The notes under the pieces: generated by a model
Told to the model about the DNA's origin: nothing
The model's input: the letters and a program-made list of their open reading frames with translations, nothing else
Database searches by the model: none
Translations under genes and position numbers: made by a program
Origin: Pinguiococcus pyrenoidosus
Taxonomy: Eukaryota; Sar; Pinguiophyceae; Pinguiochrysidales; Pinguiochrysidaceae
DNA: 64,000 nucleotides
Assembly (NCBI GenBank): GCA_019677205.1
Contig: JAAMXY010000261.1
Span: 14,751-78,750, forward strand
Reading direction: 5' to 3'
Part shown: piece by piece, positions 10,945 to 20,581 of the stretch
How the letters are laid out: the number at the start of each line of letters is the position of its first letter
Position numbering within the stretch: the stretch's first letter is position 1

Positions 10945-11999
10945 TCAGGCCTCACCCCGAAGCCGCATCGGCACGCCGCTCACGCGAAGCTCGCTCTCTT
11001 CTCTCGTCGCGGTGTCGACTGCGAGGTCGATGCCTTCAACGAGCGTCCCCGCCACCAAGTCCGCCCCGCGGGCCGCTGGAACCAGCAGTATGCCTGGAGA
11101 TTCCCCATCGAATCCCATGTACACACTCTTCTTCGGCTGCGGCGGTTCGAACGGGCTATCCTCCGTCGGCCGGGCGATCGGGTACTTCTCCTCCCGAAAG
11201 CCCACGGCCGCGAGGCTCTGCGCATCCTTCTTCACGTCGCGCGTCTTCACCGCGACCATCATGAAAGGGTCGCGCCGTCGGCCCACCACAATCCGATGCT
11301 TCAGCCCGTCCGGGGACAGGATCTCCACGAAGCCATACGACGACAAGATGGTTCCGCCCGTGGCCACCAGCTTGCTCAGTCTCAGGCTCAGCACGCCGAA
11401 CTGCAAGAAGTCAATGGCGGTGCCCGGGTCGTAGAAGGGAATGGGCTCCCCAGGCTGCACCACTTTCGCACGCAAGCGGATGGACACATGGCCACCATAC
11501 GACGCGAAGCTAGACACCCCGGCAATGAAGTCCGGCGGTACTGTTAAGGCCGTGGGCCCGAACGCAAAGGTCGTCTCGTTGTAGCCGCTGCGGACCTTCG
11601 GGTCCTCTACCCTCTCTAAGCCCAATTGCTCGTAAAAGTTCATGGCTTTGTCCAGATCTGCCGTGTTGAGCGTCACCTGTCGCAGCAAGGTATCCGTCTC
11701 GGCGTACTCCGGCAAATTGCCCAAAGTGGCCTGCGCCGCCTACGTCGTCCTCGTGGTTAGTCCTCTTCCCAAAGCAGGGACATGAGAGATGCGAACGCAA
11801 CGCCAACCTGAGGAAGAAGCGCCACGAAAGCGCCGGCACTCTGCAACAAGTGCCGGCGGGCGAAGCCTTGCTGGCCATCACCACACGCATGAGCGCAGAG
11901 CTTGAGCCGAGTGCGGCCAGTGAGCAGATGGAAAGGCAGTGCTGGCCGAAGGAGCCCCAAGGCCAGCGAAGCTGTGAGAAGGAGTGATCGAGGCTGCAT
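10945..11999 (-). CDS. Thylakoid-lumen VOC (glyoxalase/bleomycin-resistance fold) protein
   Basis: Two exons, 11808-11999 and 10945-11739, with a 68 bp intron carrying CTAAC before the acceptor (about 328 aa). Seen: signal peptide MQPRSLLLTASLALGLLRP ending ALPF, a basic transit stretch, then RRHLLQSAGAFVALLPQAAQA, which is a twin-arginine signal ending in an AxA site. The mature part begins LPEYAETDTLLRQVTLNTAD and holds two VOC modules. Known: signal peptide plus transit peptide with Phe at +1 marks import into red-lineage complex plastids, and RR-signals route proteins by the Tat pathway into the lumen. VOC enzymes include glyoxalase I and dioxygenases; the exact activity is not clear. An in-frame ATG also exists at 12050. 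It is divergent from the next gene across an AT-rich spacer. Confidence 0.75.
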
Positions 12000-12059
12000 G
12001 GCGCCGTTGGCGCGCAGGAGAGACTGTGCTGGTGCGTCATATCGAGGCATTCACAAAAC

Positions 12060-12310
12060 CGTTGTAAAATAAAATAACATTTTCCATTATTATTGATTTA
12101 TAATATTTTTGATTCAAGTATTTTTTTATGAAAATTCTCAAAACTTTATACATAAAACAAATTTGATGTCAACGTCTGTTGTCGCTCTTCAAGGATCCAG
12201 GATACGCCATTGGACCATGTGTTTTACTTTTGCCATCTTACGAATCGCGTACAATGGGACACCAAAGCCTCGAGATGAACACCGAAAGATCCATTCCATT
12301 TTCCCGCCAT
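12060..12310. promoter_or_regulatory. Divergent promoter spacer with AT-rich core and E2F-like box
   Basis: 12060-12175 is almost pure AT-rich DNA between two outward-facing genes. TTTTCCCGCC lies at 12299-12308, 14 bp before the ATG at 12322. The bidirectional promoter role is inferred from position and from the same layout at other loci here. Confidence 0.5.
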
Positions 12311-12321
12311 TTCCCATTCAA

Positions 12322-13055
12322 ATGCGCCTCGTGTTTCTCCTTTTGGCCTCAGCACTGGTTGCGCACGTGAGCGATGCTTCCAAACTTCGACTGGAGCGCG
12401 GTTCGCCAGCGCTGGATGGCCTCGTATTCTCTCTGGCGACGCGCCACGCCGGCTCAAAGTGCGTCCCGACGCGCAACTCTCCTTTAAGTACTTCCAACGC
12501 CGCTTGAGTCTCATGCGCATCGCGTCTCGGTCTTCGCGCAGACGCACGAACATGAACATCGTGACGTACGCGACCAAGTGCAGCATCCAGCCAGAGGAGC
12601 TGTGGGCGGTAACTACAGGCGATGGAGCGCGCCAAAGGCAAACGAGTCTCACGTCAAACGCGCAGGTTAGCGTGTTTAAAGGGACGAAAACGCACGAGTA
12701 CTTCTTCAGTAGCAACATTGCAGTACTCCAGCTGCTCGCGAAGCAGCACGCGCCTCTCCTTGCTCCGCTGGGTCAGTCCAGCGGCCGCGACCAAGACAAG
12801 AGACAGATGAGTGAAGATGCGGGATTCGCCTGGGACCGTGCTGAACGAGTCATCGGCATGGAGACCGAGGACCTGCAGTCTTGGCCAGAGCTCCTCGACG
12901 ACTGTCTCGGCTATGTGGAGCTGCGGCTGCGGTCGACGCTTGACGCGGGAGACCACGACTTGTGCCTGTGCGAAGTTGTCCGATCTTTCCGGGCGGAGGG
13001 CCAGCACGGAGGAGAGCAGCTAGAGATGTCCATCGGGAGGCAGTTTCTCCAGTAG
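12322..13055 (+). CDS. Flavin-reductase-like (FMN-binding split barrel) protein with signal peptide
   Basis: Three exons, 12322-12458, 12542-12608 and 12666-13055, join in frame (197 aa). The first encodes a signal peptide (MRLVFLLLASALVAHVSDAS). The body reads like the flavin reductase domain family: VSVFKGTKTHEYF, then LLGQSSGRDxDK-like LAPLGQSSGRDQDK, and near the end LDAGDHDLCLCEVV, matching the DH..xxGEV signature of that fold. Known: these proteins bind FMN and supply reduced flavin or act as flavoproteins. Signal peptide without a clear transit domain suggests the secretory path or plastid. The family call rests on motif memory, not a search. Confidence 0.6.
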
Positions 13056-13447
13056 AATCTCTGAGCAACGCACTCCAAAGCAGTTGGTACAAGTGATGCG
13101 CTCCCATCCGGTCTCGGGTTCCCCCTTTTATGTCTCTTGTCCAATCCTTGGATGGCGACTTGGAACATCGCGTCGTGCAGAGTCGGAGCGTGGATTCTCC
13201 TGTGGCCGCCTTGCGTTGAGTTGGAAAGCACTCGCTTTGGTGGTCCCGGACGACGCTGCGAATGGTTGCCGCGCTTCTCAAGTAGTACAGCGAAAGAGAA
13301 ACGCGTTGCTCTGCTCGCTGTGCATGCACAGCACGGCTGGTGCCTGCGACAGTCACGCGCAGCCGACATCGAGACACGCACACACAAAACTGGAAGGAAC
13401 TCTGTCGTCAACGAACTTATGGGGGATTCTTGGGAGGGAGTCGACGA
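13056..13447. other. Spacer between convergent genes
   Basis: The flavin-reductase-like gene and pyruvate carboxylase converge here. I see no ATG-led or spliceable frame with protein-like composition; it is probably the two 3' untranslated regions. Confidence 0.4.
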
Positions 13448-16400
13448 CTAGTTCTCATCGATTTCCGCAATGAGATCACCACCCTTGACGCTGTCGCCTT
13501 CCACCACGGCCAGCGTGCGGATCACCCCTCCGACGGGAGCGGTCACGGCGGTCTCCATCTTCATTGCACTGAGCACCACGAGCGCGTCGCCCTTCTTGAC
13601 GACGTCGCCCTGCTCGGCGCGGGTCTCCACCACCACACCCGGCATGGGCGCGCCGACGCTTCCCACCGTGAACGGATCGGCCTTTGGCCGTGCCGTCGAA
13701 GCTGCGCCGCTGTTCTTGTCGAGGACGCGAACGATGCGCTTCTGTCCGTTCAGCTCGAAGTTGATGGTGCGGTAGCCGTCTTCTTCGACTTCGTTCACGC
13801 AGTCGAGCTTGATGTACAGGACCTTGCCCTCGGCGAGCTTCACTTCGACGGTCTCTCCCGGTAGGATGCCCCGCAGGAAGGTGCGCGTGTCGAGCGCGCT
13901 CACGTCGTCGTACTCGGCGCGAAAGCGCATGAAGTCGTCGAACACTTTGGGATACTGGGCATGGCTCATCAGCTCCTTGTCGCTGATCGCCCTCTCTCCC
14001 CACCGCTTGACGAGATCCTCGCGGACTGCGTCGAAGTCCATGGCCTCGAGCTCCTCGCCGGGACGGCCGGCAAAGGCGGCTTTCCCGTTCGGCAGCGGGG
14101 GCTGGCGGGAGAGGATGGCGCTACGAAGCGGCTCCGGGAATCCAAAGGGCGGCTGGCCCAGGTACCCTTGGAAATACTCGATGACGGACGCGGGGAAATC
14201 GAGGCTCTCCGCGCGACTGAGGACGTCGTTCTCGCTGAGGTCGTTCTGCACCATGAAGTTCGCCATGTCGCCCACAACCTTTGAGCTCGGCGTCACCTTG
14301 GGAATGTCGCCCAGAAGGCGGTTGGCCTCGGCGTAGCGCTGCTTCACCAGCGACCAGCGATCACCCAGGCCGAGCTGCGTCGCTTGGAAGAGAAGGTTGG
14401 TGTACTGTCCGCCCGGCATCTCGTGCACGTAGACGTCGGAGCTGCCGGACTTCTGACCGGTCTCGAACGGCGCATAAAGACCGCGCGCCAGCTCCCAGTA
14501 GTCGTGAAGCTTCGTGAGATCCGCCAGCGAGATGCCCGTGTCCAGCTCGGATCCTCGAAGGGACTCCACGATCGCGCCCAGGCTCGGCTGGGACGTGGTG
14601 CCGCTCATCGCGTCAATGGCACCGTCCACGGCATCGGCGCCGGCCTTCAAGCCCGCGAGCATCGACGCGACGCCCGTCCCGGCGGTGTCGTGGGTGTGGA
14701 TGTGGATCGGCAAGTCCGGATGAGCTTCGCGAATGGCACTGACCAGCAGCGTCGCCGCCTGCGGCTTGAGCAAGCCCGCCATGTCCTTGATCGCCAGGAC
14801 GTGGATCCCGGCCGCGACCAGCTGGTCAACAAGACCAAGGTAGTACTCGAGCGTGTACGGCTTGCGGGTCGGGTCGGACACGTCGCCCGTGTAGCTGATG
14901 GCGCCCTCGACAATGCCGCCCGCGGTTCCCACGGCGTCGATGCCGAGGCGCAGGTTGTCCATGTCGTTGAGGGAGTCGAAGACGCGGAACACGTCCATTC
15001 CGGTGTCCTTCGCGACCTGGCAGAACTTGTAGATCACGTTGTCCGGGTAGTTGGTGTATCCGACCCCATTCGCGCCGCGGAGGAGCATCTGGAACGGCAC
15101 GAACGGCACCGCCTCGCGCAGCTTCTCCAGTCGGTCCCACGGGCACTCGTTCAGGAAGCGCATGCTGACGTCGAAGGTCGCGCCGCCCCAGCACTCAAGG
15201 CTGTACGCCTTGTGGAGCGCATTTGCGGTCGCGGGGGCGATGGTCAGCAGATCTTTGGTGCGCACGCGGGTTGCCAGCAGGGACTGGTGAGCATCGCGCC
15301 AGGTGGTGTCCGTGACCAGCGCCGCCTTCGAGTTCCGAACGGCCTTGGCAAAGGCCTCGGGGCCCTTCTCGTCGAAGATCTGCTTCAGGCTGACCGTGGT
15401 GTCGCTCGGCGGCGGGATCGAGGGGACGATGGGGTCCACCAGGCTGGGAGGCGGTCCGGTGGCACCGAGCGAGTCCGGCGGCCCGTTGACGATCATGTCT
15501 GCGATGAAGCGAAGGAGCTTCTGTCCCCGGTTCTGGCTCCTCAGCGGCTCCATGAGGCTCGGATTCTGCGCGATGAAGCTCGTGGTCACATACTTGTAGC
15601 GGAACTCGGGGTGCTGGAGCACGTTGAGCACGAAGCTGATGTTGGTGGTCACGCCGCGAACCCGGAACTCGCGAAGGGCGCGGGACAGCTTAGCGGCGGA
15701 GTCCTCGCGGGTCGCTCCGTGCGCGGTGATCTTCATAAGCAGCGAGTCGTAGTGGGGGGTGATGTGCGCGCCGAGGAAGCCAGGCCCGTCGTCCACGCGG
15801 ATGCCCATGCCGCCCGGCGTGCGGAAGACTTCAATGGTACCGGTGTCCGGAGTGAAGTTCGTCGACGGGTCCTCCGTCGTGACGCGACACTGCATGGCGA
15901 CGCCTTGCGTGCTGATCTTCTCCTGGCTCAGGCCGAGGTCTTTGAGCGTGGCGCCTCCAGCGATGCGGATCTGCGACTGCACAATGTCGATGCCCGTGAC
16001 CTCCTCGGTCACCGTGTGCTCCACTTGCACGCGGGGGTTGACCTCGATGAAGTAGAAGCGGCCCTCCTTGTCCACGAGGAACTCGACGGTGCCTGCGTTG
16101 CGGTACTTTGCGTGCGCCGTGAGCTTCTTCGCGTTGTCGAAGAGCGCTTGGCGCGTGTCCTCAGGCAGGCCCTCGGCCGGCGCGACTTCAATGACCTTCT
16201 GGTGGCGGCGCTGGACCGAGCAGTCTCTGTCGTAGAGGTGCACGACGTCTCCGGTGCCATCGCCGAGGATCTGGATCTCGATGTGCCGCGGCTCCGTGAC
16301 GAAGCGCTCGATGAAAATGGAGCCATCGCCGAAGGCGGCAAGGGCCTCGCTGGTCGCCAGCTTGAAGTTCTCCTCGAGCTCCTCCTTGGTCTGCACCACG

Positions 16401-17348
16401 CGCATGCCTTTGCCCCCTCCGCCCATGGCGGCCTTGATGATGATGGGATATCCGACGGGGTTGTCGCCGCCCTCGATGAACTCGCGGGCTTGCTCCAGGG
16501 TCGTGACCGGGCCATCGGTGCCGGGCACCACGGGGACGCCGACTTCGATGGCCAGGGCTCGCGCCATCGTCTTATCCCCAAACTTGTTCAGGTTCTCCAC
16601 GGTGGGACCAACGAAGGTTACCCCGGCTGCCTCCAGGGCCGCGGCGAAGTCTTCCCGCTCGGAGAGGAAGCCGTATCCGGGATGCACGGCGTCGACGCCG
16701 TTCTCCTTGGCGGTCTTCACGATGGACTCGATGTCGAGGTAGGCTCCGATGGGGCTCTTGCCCTCGCCAACTTGATAGGCGAAGTCAGCCTTGTACCGAT
16801 GCTGCGTGAAGCGGTCCTCTTTGCTGTAGATGCCCACGGTCTCGAGGCCTGCCAGGCACATCTCGACTCGTGAGTCCCTCGACGTGGTGGACCGCGAGAA
16901 ATCTTCAGAAACGCCCTACCAAGCTCCGTCCCAGCGCGCATGATCCGCGTCGCGATCTCGCCTCGGTTGGCCGCCATGATCTTCTTGAAGGGAATCGGTG
17001 GTGCCTAAAGGTTGGACGAGCCGGCGCGAGGTCAGGCCTCTCGCGTGCGTTGCAAGCGTTGAATTGGCACAGTCTTCGGGTTTCTTGGCCCCAGAGTGTC
17101 TATCCACTTTGTGGCTGCTTCAGATTGCCGGCAAAACTCGGGAGGCGAAGCGCTAGGGACCACTCTACATTGGGCAGCAGGTGCTTGCCGCCGCGGAGCC
17201 TTTGGAAAAGGGCCGCTTTGGGCCACTCAATGCGATAACCATCTGCACCTTTCGTGTCCTCTCGTGACTCGAAGACACCACTGTCGGCACGAAGCATCAA
17301 ACTCATGGTATGGGGTCTTCTGCGCCGTTCCAACACGCGCGGCTGCAT
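13448..17348 (-). CDS. PC: Pyruvate carboxylase
   Basis: Carboxylates pyruvate to oxaloacetate using ATP, bicarbonate and biotin; an anaplerotic enzyme, usually mitochondrial. Exons: 17169-17348, 16920-17004, 13448-16848 (about 1,221 aa, normal for single-chain PC). Seen: biotin carboxylase start KKIMAANRGEIATRIMRAG, ATP-grasp GGGGKGMRVV and EVNPRVQVEHTVTE. The carboxyltransferase domain has DTTWRDAHQSLLATRVRTKD and ECWGGATFDVSMRFL, plus the metal ligands in HIHTHDTAG. The C-terminal biotin site is SAMKMETA. The splice between TELG and LETVGIYSKED restores the family sequence. Exon 1 would supply an Arg-rich presequence (MQPRVLERRRRPHTMSLML); its donor is the weakest point. A box GGCGCGAAA (17400-17408, reading TTTCGCGCC) lies about 52 bp upstream. 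Confidence 0.95.
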
Positions 17349-18399
17349 TGCGCCGCTGCTTCTCCGCGCTTTCAAATGCGCTTTTCGCAGAACTCTTCAC
17401 TTTCGCGCCGTTTTTTTACGCTTCCAACACGCACAGCTTGGCAGAAGGGATACCAGGAGAGCTTCGCGGCGTACCTGAGAACTCAGGGGCCGCACGAGGC
17501 CCTTGGCGCCCCAGGGCGCCAAGCGACGAGACAACATGACAGTTCACCCCAAGTGCGTTCAGTGCTCAAGAGCGCCCGAGGCCGGTTTTGGGCGCCACCA
17601 CGCCGCTTAGAATCCAAGTTTCGAGATGGCAGAACGCGTTGGCGAGACAAGAGGGGTACGCGACGTACACGCGCGCGCTTCACAGCGCTCCGCTCTCAAG
17701 TTGCAGTCGCCGGCTGGACGGGCCAGCTGATCTTGGACAGGCCATGCGACACCGGGATGATCAACTTGAACGAGAGTTGTGTGACCGGTAGTACAAAAGG
17801 CGGGGTCAAGGGTGAAACTTGGTTGGAATCCGCCAAAGATTGTGAAAGTGCCATGCAAAAGAAAGTTCGTGGAACTGAAGTTCAAAGAATAAGCCGATTG
17901 GGGGGCGACAGATTTTAGACTCCGATCTTGAGCACCTGCGACGCGACTACGCGCCGCACAAGGAAAGTGCATGCGTCTGCTCAAATCCCTTCAACCAATC
18001 CGTAGTCTTGAAGGAGCTTTGGCGCAGCATGATTCGCTGCATGGCTTGCACCGGTCTCTACGACTCCTTATCACCGCATAGTATGGCGTTCGGAGGGGAA
18101 GCAGCTTCATCGTCAACATCAACGAGGAGGCAAGCAAGCCTCGCCCTTCTTTTTTTTGGGGTGCGCTTTGGGCCTGACGCCGGCGAAGATGAGACCGACT
18201 CGCGCAGAGAGAGGAGAGAGGCGTGTTCCGTTCGCTCGTCAGGATTTCGCTGGCAAGCTTTCTCGATTGCCGTAGTCGAGTTTTCCCTTTTCCTTCGCCA
18301 CCAACGCGCTGCCTTTCTCAGGCTCGGTGTGCTGGCCATATCCACGTCCTCAATCATAAGAAGCTATGGTCGTTTTTTGGCTTCTTCCTGGTGACACTG
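17349..18399. other. Spacer without a supported gene
   Basis: It starts with the pyruvate carboxylase promoter side (E2F-like box at 17400-17408). Frames on both strands (for example 17310-17918 plus and 18058-18357 minus) show no family motif and no convincing splice partners. The minus frame 18058-18357 begins with ATG 43 bp after the ATP10 stop and has a KRTPKKRRARL basic patch; it could be a small gene but I do not call it. Confidence 0.35.
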
Positions 18400-19323
18400 T
18401 CACGCCGTCTTCTCTTTCAGCAGCGTGGAAGTGTGCGCATTCAACTGGCCCATCTCCTCCTCGGTTGGTAGGCCCGTACATCGCCACCTGCAACGCAGCA
18501 CGCATCAATCACGCCGCTGCAGCCTTTCTGCTTTGTGCACGTGTTTGGCAGACAAGCTCTCACCTGATCTTCCCGCTCTCGTCCAAGAGATACAGGTAGC
18601 AGCAGCAGCGATTCAGGATGTCCGCAGAGTCTCTCCATTTGGCAATGTCTCGGAAAGTCACGACCACGTTGTCGTGCATGGCTTCCGGGATCTCTCTCCG
18701 CAGATTCGACTTTACAAACCACTGAAAGAACGCGCTGGCACCATTGATAAGAAGCATGAGACTCTGACAGCCCACCGAGAAGACGCAGGGCGCTCCTCAC
18801 CGCAGAATGGTGTGCTCCACGATGCTCAGCTTCATCACTCTCAGGCCAGGAATCGCATCCGGGGCCCCAGGCTCCAGCTTCTCGAGCCACTGCTTCGCCT
18901 GATTGAAGCCGTACTGTCGATAACTCACAAGCACCAGTGCCGGCGCTCCTTTCCAAGAGATTCGGGTGATGAGAGGTCCGAAGAAACCACCTTCCTCAAG
19001 TGCGTTCTGCGCACCTTTGATATCCGTCGGCAGTTCTACAGAGTTTCCCATGAGATTCTCCACTGATATCTTCGGAAAGGCCATCGCGTCGCTGCGCTTC
19101 ACTATCGCAGTAGAGCCCTTAAACAACTTCCCCTGAAAAGAACGCTTCTTGAGTGGCGGAGAAGCGCTTCCGCCGCGGCGGAAAGACGCACCTGCAGCTT
19201 GCCGGCCTCGAACATCTCGTAAAAGTAGCCTCGCTTTCGCTGCTGCTTCTCTAATCTGGTCATCACGCTCAGTGATCGTCGCGCGGACGTCACTGAGAGC
19301 GCACATCTCACGGACGAGCGCAT
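18400..19323 (-). CDS. ATP10: ATP10-like mitochondrial F1Fo-ATP synthase assembly factor
   Basis: Four exons, 19192-19323, 18801-19132, 18564-18761 and 18400-18487, give about 249 aa. The start MRSSVRCALSVTSARRSLSV is a typical mitochondrial presequence. The body follows ATP10: MAFPKISVENLMGNSVELP, then a thioredoxin-like strand ALVLVSYRQYGFNQAKQWL. After PGLRVMKLSIVE comes FFQWFVKSNLRREIP, then VVVTFRDIAKWRDS and the ending YLLDESGKIRWR plus a short acidic tail. Known: ATP10 helps place subunit a (Atp6) in the ATP synthase and lies in the inner membrane. Another ATG at 19336 is out of frame with this protein, so 19323 is chosen. GGCGGGAA touches the start codon and GCGCGGGAAA lies at 19346-19355. 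Confidence 0.85.
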
Positions 19324-19561
19324 GGCGGGAATTCAAACGACAAAAGCGCGGGAAACCAGCTTCAGCGGGCGCTCCAGATTTTAAATATACATTTTATATA
19401 TAACATAAGGTTTATACATAAGTATTTATTAATTTATATTGAATTTTTGAAAAGATACTACCTGTGGAAGTACTCCGCCACGCACCTGAGAGGTTTTCGC
19501 GCCATTTTTCAGCGCTTTACACAACGGACAATTCGCCGCCGTTGCGCACCTCTCTATCCGC
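19324..19561. promoter_or_regulatory. Divergent promoter between ATP10 and cyclin
   Basis: The 238 bp spacer has an AT-rich core at about 19375-19450. E2F-like boxes flank it on both sides: GGCGGGAA (19325-19332) and GCGCGGGAAA (19346-19355) toward ATP10, and TTTTCGCGCC (about 19494-19503) toward the cyclin. The near mirror symmetry suggests a bidirectional promoter. Function is inferred. Confidence 0.55.
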
Positions 19562-20348
19562 ATGAGACGCCTCTCTCTCAGCATGCGACCGCGCGATGCG
19601 TTGTGGCTTCTTGTCCTGAGCGCGACCGTCACTGTGCGGGCGTCCAACGACCCAAAGTACAGCGTCACAGTCATCGAGCGCACTTACATCCCCATGTCGC
19701 CGCCGGTCACTTCGTCCATGCAGAGCGCTGTGGAGGTCGTGGCGCACTTACCGAAGACCAGGTTACTACAGTCCATCGCAGGTACTTGAGAAAGCCTCCA
19801 TTCCGCCATTTTCCCGCGCTTTGGACCCCTAAACCCCGCTGTTTGACCGCAAAACAGCGGTAATTTCCGACGTTGCGGCCACGAACGGCCGCATTGGATG
19901 GCCCAACCGAGTGACACTCAAGTCTCAGAGTGCAGCCACGGGCGACAGCACCATCTTTGACGCCGTCAGCATCCCGGACATGCCGTTGGAGGCGTACTTG
20001 GCGCGATTGAGCGCCTTCACGGACCTGAGCTCCATGGGCCTTCTGGCCACTTTGGTGTTTTTGGATCGCCTCACGCGCTCCCAAGACGTGTTCCTCACCC
20101 CGGAGAGACAGCATAGAGCGGTGTGTGCGGCGGTGCTGGTGGCGTGGCAGGTGGTGGACGGCGGCAGAGACGCCTACCAGGCGGATCCCAACAGCTACGC
20201 GCAGGCCGCCGGCATCTCGCTCACCGAGCTGCGAAGATTGGAGCTGGGCTTCCGTGCGGCCGTGCACCAAGATCTGTCGCTACCCGGAGCGGAGATGCTG
20301 GCGTACGCACAGGACCTCCAGATGTACATTCAGCAGAACCACAGATGA
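19562..20348 (+). CDS. PHO80-type cyclin
   Basis: Two exons, 19562-19781 and 19858-20348, join as ATC GCA G|CG GTA (236 aa). The second exon holds the PHO80-like cyclin box: LARLSAFTDLSSMGLLATLVFLDRL, then the helix RQHRAVCAAVLVAWQVVDGG, then AAGISLTELRRLELGFRAAV. The phrase GIS..EL..LEL.F is typical of PHO80/cyclin P. Known: such cyclins activate PHO85/CDK5-like kinases, often in phosphate, stress or cell-cycle control. The N-terminus contains a hydrophobic stretch (ALWLLVLSATVTV) that is unusual for a cyclin, so translation may instead begin at the later ATG at about 19694 (MSPPVTSSM). The intron contains TTTTCCCGCGC. Confidence 0.8.
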
Positions 20349-20497
20349 AGAGCGGTTTTCTCAAAGCTCTCTTACAGTCTGTTCTCCTCCGACACCGTCG
20401 TCTTCAAAAGCGACGACGTTCCACCACCACCGCCACGGCCACCGCCAAGCTTTGCTCTCGCCATTTCGAACGGAGCTGCTTCACACTCGCAAATGTC

Positions 20498-20581
20498 AAG
20501 CTCCGCGAAGAAGTCCTCAAACTCCGCGAAGAAGACCTCAAACTACGCAAAGAAGTCCTCAAACTACGCAAAGAAGTCCTC
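20498..20581 (-). repeat. Four 21 bp tandem repeats spanning the Prp8 stop codon
   Basis: Units 20561-20581, 20540-20560, 20519-20539 and 20498-20518 are near-identical 21-mers. Read on the gene strand, the first two encode EDFFA-stop-F and the last two EVFFAEF and EDFFAEL. The annotated Prp8 stop lies in the first unit and a second stop in the next. Confidence 0.9.

Noticed and set aside
14384-16873. An 829-codon plus frame opposite pyruvate carboxylase
   Set aside because: Antisense shadow of conserved coding sequence, with no motif.
13448-17348. Bacterial contamination, suggested by the near intron-free pyruvate carboxylase
   Set aside because: Two introns with canonical ends interrupt its start and the flanking genes are clearly eukaryotic, so the whole contig is nuclear.
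19835-19848. CCCCTAAACCCC resembling telomeric repeat
   Set aside because: A single unit inside the cyclin intron; it is better explained as a branch-site context.
20498-20581. Possible CRISPR-like array
   Set aside because: Units are contiguous 21-mers without spacers and continue a coding frame in a eukaryotic gene.
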